Of a stretch of 26,803 nucleotides of DNA, positions 7,549 to 16,172 are shown one piece after another. The position numbers were made by a program, and so were the translations under genes. Each line of letters begins with the position of its first letter. The first letter of the stretch is position 1. A model generated the notes under the pieces. That model saw nothing but the letters and a program-made list of their open reading frames with translations, ran no database searches and was not told the DNA's origin. The DNA comes from an uncultured Burkholderiaceae bacterium (GTDB lineage: Bacteria > Pseudomonadota > Gammaproteobacteria > Burkholderiales > Burkholderiaceae), in the NCBI GenBank assembly GCA_937871985.1, contig CALMPB010000213.1, positions 1 to 26,803 of the forward strand, read 5' to 3'.

Positions 7549-8718
7549 ATGAACATTCAATCCAAACTACCCAACGTGGGAACCACCATATTCACCGTGA
7601 TGAGCCAAATGGCCATCGACTGCAATGCCATCAATCTTGGCCAGGGCTTTCCCGACTTCAACCCTCATCCCGAACTTGTCCGTTTGGTAAGCCAGGCCAT
7701 GGAGCAAGGCCATAACCAATATGCGGCAATGGCGGGAATACCCGCGCTGCGGCAGCAAATCAGCAAGAAAATAAAAACCTCGTATGGGCATGATTACGAC
7801 CCGGATACGGAAATAACCGTTACCAGCGGCGCAACCGAAGCTTTGATGGCAACAATCCTGGCATTGGTCAATGCAGGCGATGAAGTCATTGTCATTGAAC
7901 CCGTGTACGACCTTTATATACCGGCAATCGTATTGGCCGGCGGGGTTCCCGTGGTGGTGCCAATGACGGCTCCGAACCAGGAAAACCCAAAATATTCCAT
8001 GGACTGGCAACGTTTGCGTGACTCCATAACTGCTAAAACACGGATGATCATTCTAAATTTCCCTCACAACCCCACTGGAAGTATTCTTGCCGAACACGAG
8101 CTGGATATCCTTGAATCGATTGTCCAGGATACAGGCATCCTGATATTGTCCGATGAAGCCTACGAACATATTGTTTTCGACAATGAACCGCACCGCAGTC
8201 TTTCCACGAGAAGCGGGTTGGCGAACAATGCAATCGTGATTTTCTCGTTTGGCAAAACGTTTCATACAACTGGCTGGAAAATAGGCTATTGCACAGCACC
8301 ACCCAAATTAACCGCCGAAATACGCAAGGTGCATCAATTCAGTGTTTTCAGCGTAAGCACCCCTGTGCAATATGCGTTAAGCCAATTCTTGGAAAACCCG
8401 CAGCATTACCTGAATTTATCCGGGTTCTACCAGGCAAAACGGGACTATTTTTCAAGCGCTCTTGAGGCGAGCAGGTTCAAGCCTTTGGTAAGCCAAGGCA
8501 CGTTTTTCTTGCTGGCTGATTACAGCAGTATCTCTGGTGAAACAGAAATGAAATTCGCGCAAAGAATGACCAAGGAACACGGGGTGGCTGCCATTCCCAT
8601 GGCTGCGTTTTACCAGAATCCCGATGCTCCCGAATCGAACCACGGACTCATTCGCCTGTGCTTTGCCAAACAAAACGCAACTTTGGATGCGGCGCTTGAA
8701 CGCTTGAAACAGATTTAA
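7549..8718 (+). CDS. ybdL: PLP-dependent methionine aminotransferase, YbdL type
   Basis: A 389-residue fold-type I aminotransferase resembling E. coli YbdL, which prefers methionine and also uses aromatic amino acids and histidine. Shared stretches include SKLPNVGTTIF at the start, INLGQGFPDF (28-37), NQYAAMAGIPALR, TVTSGATEAL, NFPHNPTG (170-177, N174 binding PLP), SDEAYEH (201-207), SFGKTFHTTGWKIGY with the Schiff-base lysine K236, and LIRLCFAK near the end with the carboxylate-binding arginine. It stands alone on the plus strand between two origin-like stretches. The kynurenine aminotransferase subfamily is closely related, so the substrate is inferred. Confidence 0.88.
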   Translation: MNIQSKLPNVGTTIFTVMSQMAIDCNAINLGQGFPDFNPHPELVRLVSQAMEQGHNQYAAMAGIPALRQQISKKIKTSYGHDYDPDTEITVTSGATEALMATILALVNAGDEVIVIEPVYDLYIPAIVLAGGVPVVVPMTAPNQENPKYSMDWQRLRDSITAKTRMIILNFPHNPTGSILAEHELDILESIVQDTGILILSDEAYEHIVFDNEPHRSLSTRSGLANNAIVIFSFGKTFHTTGWKIGYCTAPPKLTAEIRKVHQFSVFSVSTPVQYALSQFLENPQHYLNLSGFYQAKRDYFSSALEASRFKPLVSQGTFFLLADYSSISGETEMKFAQRMTKEHGVAAIPMAAFYQNPDAPESNHGLIRLCFAKQNATLDAALERLKQI

Positions 8719-9239
8719 AACCTATCACCTCCGATGCAGGCTTAACAAACCGACATTTCGAACCCCAAGGTGCTTTTTTCTTGAAAGCCCAAGCAGTGAA
8801 AAATTCCATGGATCGAAGTATAGGCCAGGAATCGAAGAGCATGTGAAGGGAAAAAGGCTGGCGGAAAAGTGTTGGTGTTTTGGTTTGTTATCTTTTTTGT
8901 ATATTAAATTTATAAGAATGATGAGTGTCTGTGGATAACTCTAACAAGCCAATAATTTGATGATTTTTCAATAGCCTACAAGCAATTTTTTTTGCGGATA
9001 AGTTGGGTTTAGCAAAAGGATGGATTCTGGACAACTTTTGGCTGGTGAAAACAAGAAGGGGTTGTTAGTCTTTCATCCACAAGCTATTCACAAACCGGCC
9101 TTCCAGTACTTATCCACAATGTAAAATATTGTAAAACCCATCCAATATGGCGGATTCAGCGCTGTTTTGATTTGAGCAGGCAAGGGCCGGCCTGGCTGCC
9201 ATGTGCCAACCAATTCCGTGAAAGGTATTTGTGCTGCGG
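8719..9239. other. Gene-free AT-rich region with DnaA boxes (second origin candidate)
   Basis: No gene is visible between the convergent aminotransferase and metallophosphoesterase genes. Two AT-rich runs (about 8878-8925 and 8950-8996) lie beside exact DnaA boxes TGTGGATAA (8930-8938) and TTATCCACA (9110-9118). One-mismatch boxes are TGCGGATAA (8993-9001), TCATCCACA (9073-9081) and CTATTCACA (9084-9092). AT-rich DNA flanked by several DnaA boxes is the usual build of a bacterial oriC; function is not shown by sequence alone. Confidence 0.6.
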
Positions 9240-10289
9240 CTATTCGGTGGCGATGATTTCGCCGGTGTCGAATACAAGGCGATTTTCAGGCCACTGTAGC
9301 GCTGCCAGCCTGAACCTGGATGGAGGGGAGCGCCGCGCCTTTCTATCGCGCCAGCGGGCTCCTACGGAGTAATCAACGCAGAAAACATTGCGGTGCTTGC
9401 CGTGCCAGGCCGTGGGGGGAATATTGCGGAACAGCTGACTGTATCGCGGCGTCTGTGTCGAGACTCCGGGCTTGAGCAGGCGCCAGTAGTGGCCGATGAC
9501 AACAGGAACCCGGTCATCGTAGTGATCCCACCAATTGACCCTGTCGGAAAATCGCCAGCGGTTGCCGGCAAAAAATGGCGTATCGGCCTGCTGCTCCACC
9601 CCCGACGTCAAGACCTTGAGCGGGTTGATCATTTGCTGGGTGGCCTCGTATTCGGCAATGGAGTGCAGGAATGGAGGAGGGCTGTGTTCGTCCTCGAGCT
9701 GAGCCGCCCATCGGGCTTTTTCAGCCTGGCAACGTTGAAACAATCCCGAGGCTTCTGCTTTGGATTGCGCGATGGAGTCCCATAGCTTGAATTGTTCGGT
9801 GACGCTGCCTATGGGAATGTCCTGGATGGCTTCAATGGCGGAAGTGGTCCAGGCCGCATGAACGACGCGGATGTCGTCGCGCACCAGGGCTATGGGCAAA
9901 TCACCCAGAAAGTCGCGCACCGCCTGCCGGCGTTCCGGCGCGGTGCGCTGGAACGGGGCGTAGTTTTTAAGATCTGCTTTATAACGTTCGTCAAAAAACC
10001 AGCCCGAACCGTCCTTGACGTCGTCTATCAGTAAATTGATTTCGTGATTGCCGAGTATGGAGTAAGCGTTGCCATTGGCAATAAGCGATTGAACCAGGGT
10101 GAGCACGCCGTCGCTGTCCGGGCCTCTGTCGACCAGATCCCCGATGAAAACCAGTTTTCGATGTTTGGGGTGATACCCACGCTCGTCGTAGCCAAGCTGA
10201 AGCAGCAAGGCCTGCAATGCCGTAAGTTCGCCGTGGATGTCTCCGACAATATCAAGAGGGTTGTCTGGCAGCTGTTTGACTAGGTACAT
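9240..10289 (-). CDS. Metallophosphoesterase of the PPP (calcineurin-like) class
   Basis: A 349-residue protein with the full two-metal phosphoesterase signature: GDIHG (16-20), GDLVDRGPD (50-58), GNHE (80-83), VVHAAW with H144, and a later GHYW that supplies the last metal-binding histidine. It lacks a signal peptide and membrane segments, so it is probably cytoplasmic. The N-terminal order resembles serine/threonine phosphatases and bis(5'-nucleosyl)-tetraphosphatases (PrpE/ApaH-like), but the long middle and C-terminal region is not diagnostic. Substrate unknown. It is monocistronic, with 202 empty bases separating it from the marR stop. Confidence 0.85.
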   Translation of the reverse strand: MYLVKQLPDNPLDIVGDIHGELTALQALLLQLGYDERGYHPKHRKLVFIGDLVDRGPDSDGVLTLVQSLIANGNAYSILGNHEINLLIDDVKDGSGWFFDERYKADLKNYAPFQRTAPERRQAVRDFLGDLPIALVRDDIRVVHAAWTTSAIEAIQDIPIGSVTEQFKLWDSIAQSKAEASGLFQRCQAEKARWAAQLEDEHSPPPFLHSIAEYEATQQMINPLKVLTSGVEQQADTPFFAGNRWRFSDRVNWWDHYDDRVPVVIGHYWRLLKPGVSTQTPRYSQLFRNIPPTAWHGKHRNVFCVDYSVGARWRDRKARRSPPSRFRLAALQWPENRLVFDTGEIIATE

Positions 10290-10491
10290 GCAATCATGAA
10301 TGCGGATGGCAAAAAAAGCGGATGGGCGCCCATCAGGATAATCAGTTGTGCGCCTATTCAGTAAATGAAAGGTGAGGGAAAAAACGGCTTTTTTATTTTA
10401 AAGCACTCGAGATGAATATCCGCAAAGACCCTTGGATCGTCATAGACCGTGGCTCGTGCTCCCGGCTTGCGATACGGTTAAGGTTTGCTGA

Positions 10492-10974
10492 TTAATTATT
10501 ATCGTCCAGGAATACTTTTTGTAGCAGGCGCATCAATTCGACGCGTTCCGCCTGGGTCAATTGCGGTATGGCCTCCATTTTTTCGGCGCCGGCCTGGGCT
10601 TTGGCGCATAATTCGGCGCCTTTCGGGGTCAAGGCCAGAATTTGCGAGCGTTTGTCCAGCGGATTGCGCTGGCGCACCAATAAATCATCCGCTTCCATAC
10701 GGTCGAGCAGGGTTGCCAGATTGGGCGGCGACACATTTATAGTTTGCCCAAGGCGCTTTTGATTGATGTGCGGGTTGGCCTTTACCAGCGACAACACGGT
10801 AAATTCAACCGGCCGCAAAGAATATTTGGCAAGCTGCTTTTTTATGACCGGAATGACCGCAAGGTAGGCCTGCAGGCAGTTGTAGCCCAATAGACTCAGC
10901 AAATCGCTTTGGTCTATTGGGAGGGATGCAGAGCCATGGGCCGTTGTGGCCGGCTTAGCCGTTGCGGCAGGCAT
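10492..10974 (-). CDS. MarR-family transcriptional regulator
   Basis: A 160-residue winged-helix regulator. The helix-turn-helix lies in QKRLGQTINVSPPNLATLLDRMEADDLLVRQRNPLDKRSQILALTPKG, read as helix, recognition helix and wing with the usual D-x-R-S/R. I chose the ATG at 10974. The open frame continues six codons to a TTG at 10992 with no better ribosome-binding site; GGGG lies nine bases before the ATG. The start overlaps the acyl-CoA dehydrogenase end by 20 bases, so it is the last gene of that operon. MarR proteins often bind CoA thioesters or aromatic acids and repress their own operon, which suits the neighbours; this is inference. Confidence 0.9.
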   Translation of the reverse strand: MPAATAKPATTAHGSASLPIDQSDLLSLLGYNCLQAYLAVIPVIKKQLAKYSLRPVEFTVLSLVKANPHINQKRLGQTINVSPPNLATLLDRMEADDLLVRQRNPLDKRSQILALTPKGAELCAKAQAGAEKMEAIPQLTQAERVELMRLLQKVFLDDNN

Positions 10975-12772
10975 CGCTGATGGCCCCGGCAAAAAAAGCG
11001 GTTTGCTTGCCTTTGGCGCTGTTTTTCAGGCCGCCTTCGATAATGGACAAGAGCTGTTCGGTCTCGGGCAGTACGAACGAATAATAATAGTCGGCGGTGG
11101 ACAGCTTTTCGGCGCAGAAGCCGGGGTCCTTGTCCAGATTGGCCTGGGCCGCGTGAGCGGCGCGCAGCCAGAGCCAGGCAAAGGCGCTGTGCCCGACCAG
11201 GCGCAGGACCTCCGGAGCTATTCGGTAGGGCAGTTCGGGATGTTGCGAACTGGCTTCGATGATGCCGGCGATGGCATGGCGAATACGCTCGACAAGAGCT
11301 TTCAATTGATGGGCGTATTCGGCGAATTGGCCTTGCTCATGTTGTTGGACAGTGGTTTCGACATTGCCCAGGAATAAATCCAGGCCATGGCCGCCGTCGG
11401 CGATGATTTTCCGGATCAGCAAATCCACGGCCTGGATTTCGTTGGTGCCTTCGTACACCATGGTGATGCGCGAGTCGCGCACGTATTGTTCGATGCCGGT
11501 TTCGGTTACATAGCCGTGTCCGCCGTATATTTGCAGAGCCTGGCTCGCGCCCTGAAAGCCCTGTTCCGTCAGCATGGACTTGATGATGGGGGTCATGAGC
11601 GCCAGTTGAGCGTCCATGGATTTACGGACTTCGGCATCGGAATGATGTTCGGCATGATCAAGCAGCAGCGCGTTCCAGTAGGTGAGCATGCGTCCGCCTT
11701 CCAGGTAAGCGCGTTGCGTCATGAGCAGGCGCTGCACCGCCGGGTGCATGATGATGGGATCCGCCGCTTCACCCTTGCGGCTGGCCGGCCGGCTGACCGA
11801 TCTCATCTGCAGCCTTTCCTGGGCGTACGACAGGGCGTTCTGGTAGGCGGTTTCAGAGATGCCCACCCCGTTTATGCCGACCGCCAGCCGCGCGGAATTC
11901 ATCATGACGAACATGGCGGCCAGGCCCTTGTTGGGTTCGCCGACCAGCCAGCCGGTTGCCTCGTTGAACTGCATGCTGCAGGTGGGGCTGCCATGAATGC
12001 CCATTTTGTGCTCGATGCCGGTGCATTCGAGCGTATTGCGCGCACCCGGTTCATCGCCGTTCGGCAGGAACTTGGGCACCAGGAACAAGGAGATGCCTTT
12101 GCTGCCGGCGGGCGCATCGGGCAGGCGAGCCAGAACCAGATGCACGATGTTGTCGGTCATGTCCTGTTCGCCGCCGGAAATGAAAATTTTGTTGCCGCTG
12201 ATGCGGTATGAACCGTCCGCCTGCGGCACGGCCTTGGTGCGCAGAAGTCCGAGGTCGCTGCCGGCATTGGCCTCGGTGAGGCACATGGTGGCCAGCCATT
12301 CGCCGCTTACGATCTTGGGCAGGTAGCGCTGCTTGAGTTCGGTGGAAGCATGGCGGTGCAAGCAAGCGTAGGCGCCGTGAAGCAATCCGGGAAACATGGT
12401 CCAGGCATGGTTGGTGGCGCTGAGCATTTCGTACAGGACGCTGTTGAGCGTATGGGGCAGGCCTTGGCCGCCGTATTCGGGATCACAGGCCAGTGCGGGC
12501 CAGCCGGCGTCGCAGAACTGTTTATAGGCCTGGACGAAGCCCTTCGGCGTGGTTACCGTACCTTGGCTGTAGCGCGCGCCTTCCCGGTCGCCGACGGCAT
12601 TCAGCGGGAAAAGGACTTCGCTGGCGAATCGTCCCGCTTCCTCCACAACCTGAAACATCAGGTCGTCATCGACTTCGGCGAAGGCGGGAATGGCCCGCAA
12701 GGCTTCGGACGCGTTGAGAAGGTCGGACAGTACGAACTGGATGTCCTTGAGCGGGGCCTGGTAGGTAAACAT
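10955..12772 (-). CDS. Acyl-CoA dehydrogenase, long DmdC-like subfamily
   Basis: A 605-residue FAD flavoprotein that would introduce a 2,3-double bond into an acyl-CoA. The N-terminus MFTYQAPLKDIQFVL is typical of the roughly 600-residue acyl-CoA dehydrogenases that carry an extra C-terminal domain, including 3-methylmercaptopropionyl-CoA dehydrogenase DmdC. CLTEANAGSD (164-173) is the flavin-binding signature, and E441 in YEGTNEIQ is the expected catalytic base. The C-terminal domain runs from about 465 to the end. The frame is open 55 codons further upstream, but that stretch overlaps the crotonase end and is not protein-like. The operon context suggests beta-oxidation of the same compound as the crotonase; the chain is unknown. 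Confidence 0.93.
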   Translation of the reverse strand: MFTYQAPLKDIQFVLSDLLNASEALRAIPAFAEVDDDLMFQVVEEAGRFASEVLFPLNAVGDREGARYSQGTVTTPKGFVQAYKQFCDAGWPALACDPEYGGQGLPHTLNSVLYEMLSATNHAWTMFPGLLHGAYACLHRHASTELKQRYLPKIVSGEWLATMCLTEANAGSDLGLLRTKAVPQADGSYRISGNKIFISGGEQDMTDNIVHLVLARLPDAPAGSKGISLFLVPKFLPNGDEPGARNTLECTGIEHKMGIHGSPTCSMQFNEATGWLVGEPNKGLAAMFVMMNSARLAVGINGVGISETAYQNALSYAQERLQMRSVSRPASRKGEAADPIIMHPAVQRLLMTQRAYLEGGRMLTYWNALLLDHAEHHSDAEVRKSMDAQLALMTPIIKSMLTEQGFQGASQALQIYGGHGYVTETGIEQYVRDSRITMVYEGTNEIQAVDLLIRKIIADGGHGLDLFLGNVETTVQQHEQGQFAEYAHQLKALVERIRHAIAGIIEASSQHPELPYRIAPEVLRLVGHSAFAWLWLRAAHAAQANLDKDPGFCAEKLSTADYYYSFVLPETEQLLSIIEGGLKNSAKGKQTAFFAGAISDACRNG

Positions 12773-12800
12773 GGTGAAAAATCCGGTGTTGTAGCGGAGT

Positions 12801-13604
12801 TCAGGACTTGAACTGCACCTTGTTTTTCTTGCCTTGCAGGAACTGGGCGAGAAGATCCAGGGTGGCGGGGTCGGTCTGTGCGACGGCCGCCATAAGGGAT
12901 TCGGTGGCCAGCCCGTCCTGGATGTTTTGATCGGCAATACGCGGCAACATGTGCATGACGCCGTAGTTGGTCATGGCGGCGTTGGTGGCGATGCTTTCGG
13001 CCAGTTCCATGGCCTTGGCCAAGCCCTCGCTTTCACCCACGGAATACTGCGAGATCCCGATGTCGTGGCCTTCCCGGGCGCTGAGCACCCGGCCGGTCAG
13101 CATGAGGTCGGTCATGCGGGGAACGCCGATGAGGCGCGAAATGCGCACCGAGCCGCCGCCGCCGACGAACAGACCGCGCTTGCCTTCGGGCAAGGCGTAA
13201 AAGGCCGAGGGTTCCGCAATGCGTATGTGGGCGGCCGATGCCAGCTCGAACCCGCCGCCCACGACGGCGCCGTGCAGTACGGCAATGACCGGTGCGCGGC
13301 CGAACTGGATGTGTTCGAAGGCGGCATGCCACCTGCGCGAGTGCAGGACGGATTCGGGCACGCTCATGGCGCTTACCTCGGAAAGATCCAGCCCGGCGCA
13401 AAAGTGATCGCCTTCGCCGTGCAGGACTATGGCCTTGACGGATTCGGGCATGGATTCGAAGCAGGCGTTGATGGCCATGACCAGTTCCGTGTTGATCGCA
13501 TTGCGTTTTTCGGGGCGGGTAATCTTTACCTGGGCGACGGCGCCGACGTGCGTGACGGACAACAGGTTGGAGTAATCGGGCTGGCTCATGGTGGCTGGGC
13601 TCAT
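12801..13604 (-). CDS. Enoyl-CoA hydratase/isomerase (crotonase) family protein
   Basis: A 267-residue crotonase-fold enzyme. The oxyanion-hole glycines are in FCAGLDL (G71) and VVGGGFEL (G117). E120 and E140 occupy places close to the two catalytic glutamates of rat enoyl-CoA hydratase, which favours true hydratase activity. It is the first gene of the operon, 28 bases before the acyl-CoA dehydrogenase. A second ATG five codons in (MSQPDY) is an equally possible start, as neither has a clear ribosome-binding site. The substrate is not determined; hydration of the enoyl-CoA made by the next gene product is the natural reading. Confidence 0.92.
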   Translation of the reverse strand: MSPATMSQPDYSNLLSVTHVGAVAQVKITRPEKRNAINTELVMAINACFESMPESVKAIVLHGEGDHFCAGLDLSEVSAMSVPESVLHSRRWHAAFEHIQFGRAPVIAVLHGAVVGGGFELASAAHIRIAEPSAFYALPEGKRGLFVGGGGSVRISRLIGVPRMTDLMLTGRVLSAREGHDIGISQYSVGESEGLAKAMELAESIATNAAMTNYGVMHMLPRIADQNIQDGLATESLMAAVAQTDPATLDLLAQFLQGKKNKVQFKS

Positions 13605-13635
13605 AAAAAGAGTAGGCTAAATTAGTTATAAAAAA

Positions 13636-13647
13636 TAATAGTTATTA
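13636..13647. promoter_or_regulatory. Candidate MarR operator in the crotonase operon promoter
   Basis: TAATAGTTATTA has inverted arms TAATA/TATTA. It lies in the 17-base spacer upstream of a possible minus-strand -10, TATAAC (13625-13630), about 20 bases before the crotonase ATG. AT-rich inverted repeats of this kind are usual MarR targets; the pairing with this regulator is inference. Confidence 0.3.
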
Positions 13648-13868
13648 ATTATAAATATTTTCAGGGAATAATCAAGAAAATTCCGGTTGCGACGCGACGT
13701 AGGAGGGCGTGGCGAGGCGACGACAAAGATCGATGAAATGCAACGCTTTTTTGGGCCATTCAAGGTAAACTGACAATTATTAATATATGTAAGTATTAAA
13801 AAGCGGCGACAAATTTTATAATTGCAGGATACGTTGCTCGACGAGAGCCTTTTTGAGGTGCATCCAGC

Positions 13869-14225
13869 ATGAACCCTCCCAGGAAAATCGACCCGCAGGT
13901 TCAAGGCGCCGCTAATGGGAAGCCGCCAAGCATGGCGTCATGGAGCCACGAAACCCGTACGCAGATCGAAGCACAGTATCAAGCCTGGAAGCGCATCAGC
14001 GCGAAGATGATCAAAAGCGCCGAAGAACTGTCCAAGGACGTGCCGGCGGCTTATACCAAGGAAGAAATGCAGCAGCTGGGCACCATGCTTGAAAACATGA
14101 AGCAGCTTTCCTTATGGATAGGCGGCGAAACGGGGCAAAAAATAGAAATTCTGCATACGGTAGCCAAGCTGGCCTACGAGCGGCATCTGGCGCATTTTGC
14201 CGAAGTGCATGCGCCGCAGGATTGA
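13869..14225 (+). CDS. Hypothetical helical protein, 118 residues
   Basis: I do not recognise a family. The protein is hydrophilic after a flexible start (MNPPRKIDPQVQG) and from about residue 24 looks fully alpha-helical, with spaced hydrophobics (WKRISAKMIKSAEEL, MLENMKQLSLWIGG). There is no signal peptide or membrane segment. GAGGTG lies eight bases before the ATG, supporting expression. It is divergent from the crotonase operon with a 264-base shared upstream region. Small helical proteins next to acyl-CoA genes can be phasins, but I see no diagnostic phasin motif. Confidence 0.7.
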   Translation: MNPPRKIDPQVQGAANGKPPSMASWSHETRTQIEAQYQAWKRISAKMIKSAEELSKDVPAAYTKEEMQQLGTMLENMKQLSLWIGGETGQKIEILHTVAKLAYERHLAHFAEVHAPQD

Positions 14226-14246
14226 GTTCAAACCATAACACTGCCC

Positions 14247-14277
14247 GCGGCCGGAATCGCAGAAGGACACCGGCCGC
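14247..14277. terminator. GC-rich hairpin between convergent genes
   Basis: GCGGCCGG (14247-14254) pairs perfectly with CCGGCCGC (14270-14277) around a 15-base loop, between the convergent hypothetical gene and the ABM gene. There is no U tract on either strand, so the terminator role rests on position and stem strength only. Confidence 0.35.
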
Positions 14278-14292
14278 CATGGGTGGATGAAA

Positions 14293-14601
14293 TCAGGGCT
14301 TGACCCAGCTTCGGTCGGATTTGATTTCGGCGATCTGAATCGTATAGTGCGAGAACAGCTCTTTCTTTCCCAGGGGAATTGCCTTGCGGTGTTCCGCGTT
14401 GCTCATCCAGGCGCGCAACGACTCGGCGTCCCGCCAGTAGGAAAGGGTAATGACCTTGCCCGGTGTGTCGCGGCTGACAAAGCCTTCCTTTGAAATAAAA
14501 CCGTCGATGGTTCTAGCTTCGACCAGCAGCTCCGTGACCAATGCCCGGTTTTGTTCTTCTTTGCCGGGAATCGTTCCGAATTCAATAATACAAACCAGCA
14601 T
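14293..14601 (-). CDS. Small ABM-domain protein (antibiotic biosynthesis monooxygenase fold)
   Basis: A 102-residue protein with the dimeric alpha/beta ABM fold: MLVCIIEFGTIPGKEEQN, then GFISKEGFVSRDTPGKVITLSYWRDAESLRAWMSNAEHRKA, the usual strand-helix pattern with W and H near the end. Such domains act as cofactor-free monooxygenases, heme-degrading enzymes or unknown small enzymes, so no reaction can be named. The start at 14601 is chosen because AAGGAG lies seven bases upstream; the frame extends further without one. It is the last gene of the operon, with 14 bases between the CoA ligase stop and its ATG. Confidence 0.85.
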   Translation of the reverse strand: MLVCIIEFGTIPGKEEQNRALVTELLVEARTIDGFISKEGFVSRDTPGKVITLSYWRDAESLRAWMSNAEHRKAIPLGKKELFSHYTIQIAEIKSDRSWVKP

Positions 14602-14615
14602 TTCTCGTCTCCTTG

Positions 14616-16172
14616 TCAGGTGTTGCTGCGTACCGTGGTGCATTCGGACGCCAGGTTGAGCGCCTTTTTGTCGATTTTGCCGACCGAGGTTTTCGGCAAG
14701 GCGTCGATAAAATCAATATGCGCCGGCAATTTGTATTTGGCCAGGTTCTGGGCGCAGTGATCCAGGAGTTCATCCGCCCTGCAGGTGCCGTTGCGCCGAA
14801 GGACGACGAAGGCATGCAGGGATTGTCCGCGATAGTCGTCGCTTCTGGTGATGACTGCCGCCTCGATGACCTCGGGGTGGAGCAATAAAACTTCTTCGAC
14901 CTCGCGCGGATAAACGTTGTATCCGCCGACAATGACCAAATCCTTCTTACGGTCCTGAATGTACAGGTATCCGTCTTCGTCGAAGACCCCTACGTCGCCC
15001 GTATACAACCATCCGTCGCGAAGGGCCTCGGACGTCTCCAGAGGCAGGTTGCGATAGCCTTGCATGATCTGAGGGCCTCTGGCGCGAATTTCGCCGGACA
15101 TTCCCTGTGGCATTACAGAGCGGCCGGTTTCAATGTCGACGACTTCGATTTCCGTGTCGGGCAGCGCGTGCCCCACGGATCCCGCCTTGATGGCGGCATG
15201 CGGGCTGTTATAGGCCAATACGGGGCCGGCTTCTGTTTGCCCGTAGCCTTCGAAGATGGGCACACCCACAATGGAACGCCAGCGGTTGAGCACTTCGACC
15301 GGCAGGGCCGAGGCGCCGGAATAACACGTTTTTACGGAATGCCAGTTTGTGGTCGTGATTTTCGGATGATCGAGCAGGCCGATATAAATGGTGGGGCTGC
15401 CCGGAAAGATGGTAATGGCATGCGCCTCGATGGCTTCAAGAAGCGCCTCGCGCCGGTAGGCGGGCAGGATAACCAGGGTGCCGCGGCAACGCGCGGAAAG
15501 ATACAGCCCCATCGCCATCCCATAGGAATGGAACAAGGGCATGGTGCAGAGTATGCGTTCTTCATCCTCCCGCGTGGGCAGAACGGCTTCCCGCTGCTGC
15601 ACATTTGCGCGCAGCGAAGCATGAGTCAGGTTTACACCCTTGGGTTTTCCCGACGTGCCGCCTGTGTACTGCAAAATACCCAATGAACCAGGGTCGATGC
15701 CGGGCAGGGCCGAAGCGTCGGCAAGCGGAGTGTCCGCCAAGTACCTTCCTTCGTGGCCGACCCATATTGCCTGAATGCCGAGCCGGGATAGAAGCGGCTC
15801 CAGGACAGTCTGCAGGGTGGCGTCGGCGAGCACGAGATCGAGATCGGCGTCTTCTAGTTGATAAGCCAGTTCCCTCGCGGTGTACGCGGGATTCATGGGC
15901 AGCAGTTGAGCGCCGGCGGCCATGACGGCAAAGTGGGCAATGCACGCGTCGATGGAGTTGGCAATGATGGTTCCAATCCGCCCTTTCACCGGCTTTTGGC
16001 CGAGAAGCTCGACCGCCAGGCTCAGCGAGGCGTGCGCATAAGTGCGGTAGTCGATCTCTTTGGCTTCGCAGACCAGCGCGCGGCGGTCTGGGCTGGCAAT
16101 GGCGGCGTCCAGCAGAAGCTCGACGACGGATCCTGCAAAACGATCTCTCAATTGGTGCAGCGAGACACTCAT
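14616..16172 (-). CDS. AMP-forming acyl-CoA synthetase / ligase
   Basis: A 518-residue ANL-superfamily enzyme that would adenylate a carboxylic acid and transfer it to CoA. The P-loop YTGGTSGKPKG is at 169-179, YGQTEAG at 310-316, YTGD at 390-393, DRKKDLVIVGGYNVYP near 407-422 (hinge), and the adenylation lysine is K499 in SVGKI. The ATG at 16172 overlaps the thiolase stop (ATGA). The frame is open 51 codons upstream, but that segment is arginine-rich shadow sequence of the thiolase. The family includes fatty-acid and aromatic-acid ligases and the sequence does not separate them; the absence of fatty-acid genes next to it leaves the substrate open. Confidence 0.93.
   Translation of the reverse strand: MSVSLHQLRDRFAGSVVELLLDAAIASPDRRALVCEAKEIDYRTYAHASLSLAVELLGQKPVKGRIGTIIANSIDACIAHFAVMAAGAQLLPMNPAYTARELAYQLEDADLDLVLADATLQTVLEPLLSRLGIQAIWVGHEGRYLADTPLADASALPGIDPGSLGILQYTGGTSGKPKGVNLTHASLRANVQQREAVLPTREDEERILCTMPLFHSYGMAMGLYLSARCRGTLVILPAYRREALLEAIEAHAITIFPGSPTIYIGLLDHPKITTTNWHSVKTCYSGASALPVEVLNRWRSIVGVPIFEGYGQTEAGPVLAYNSPHAAIKAGSVGHALPDTEIEVVDIETGRSVMPQGMSGEIRARGPQIMQGYRNLPLETSEALRDGWLYTGDVGVFDEDGYLYIQDRKKDLVIVGGYNVYPREVEEVLLLHPEVIEAAVITRSDDYRGQSLHAFVVLRRNGTCRADELLDHCAQNLAKYKLPAHIDFIDALPKTSVGKIDKKALNLASECTTVRSNT

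Noticed and set aside
12773..12937. N-terminal extension of the acyl-CoA dehydrogenase
   Set aside because: It is out-of-frame crotonase sequence, proline- and serine-rich; the family start is MFTYQAPLKD at 12772.
13626..13904. A 92-codon minus-strand open frame in the divergent region
   Set aside because: It runs through an AT-rich promoter region and overlaps the start of the gene at 13869; no family features.
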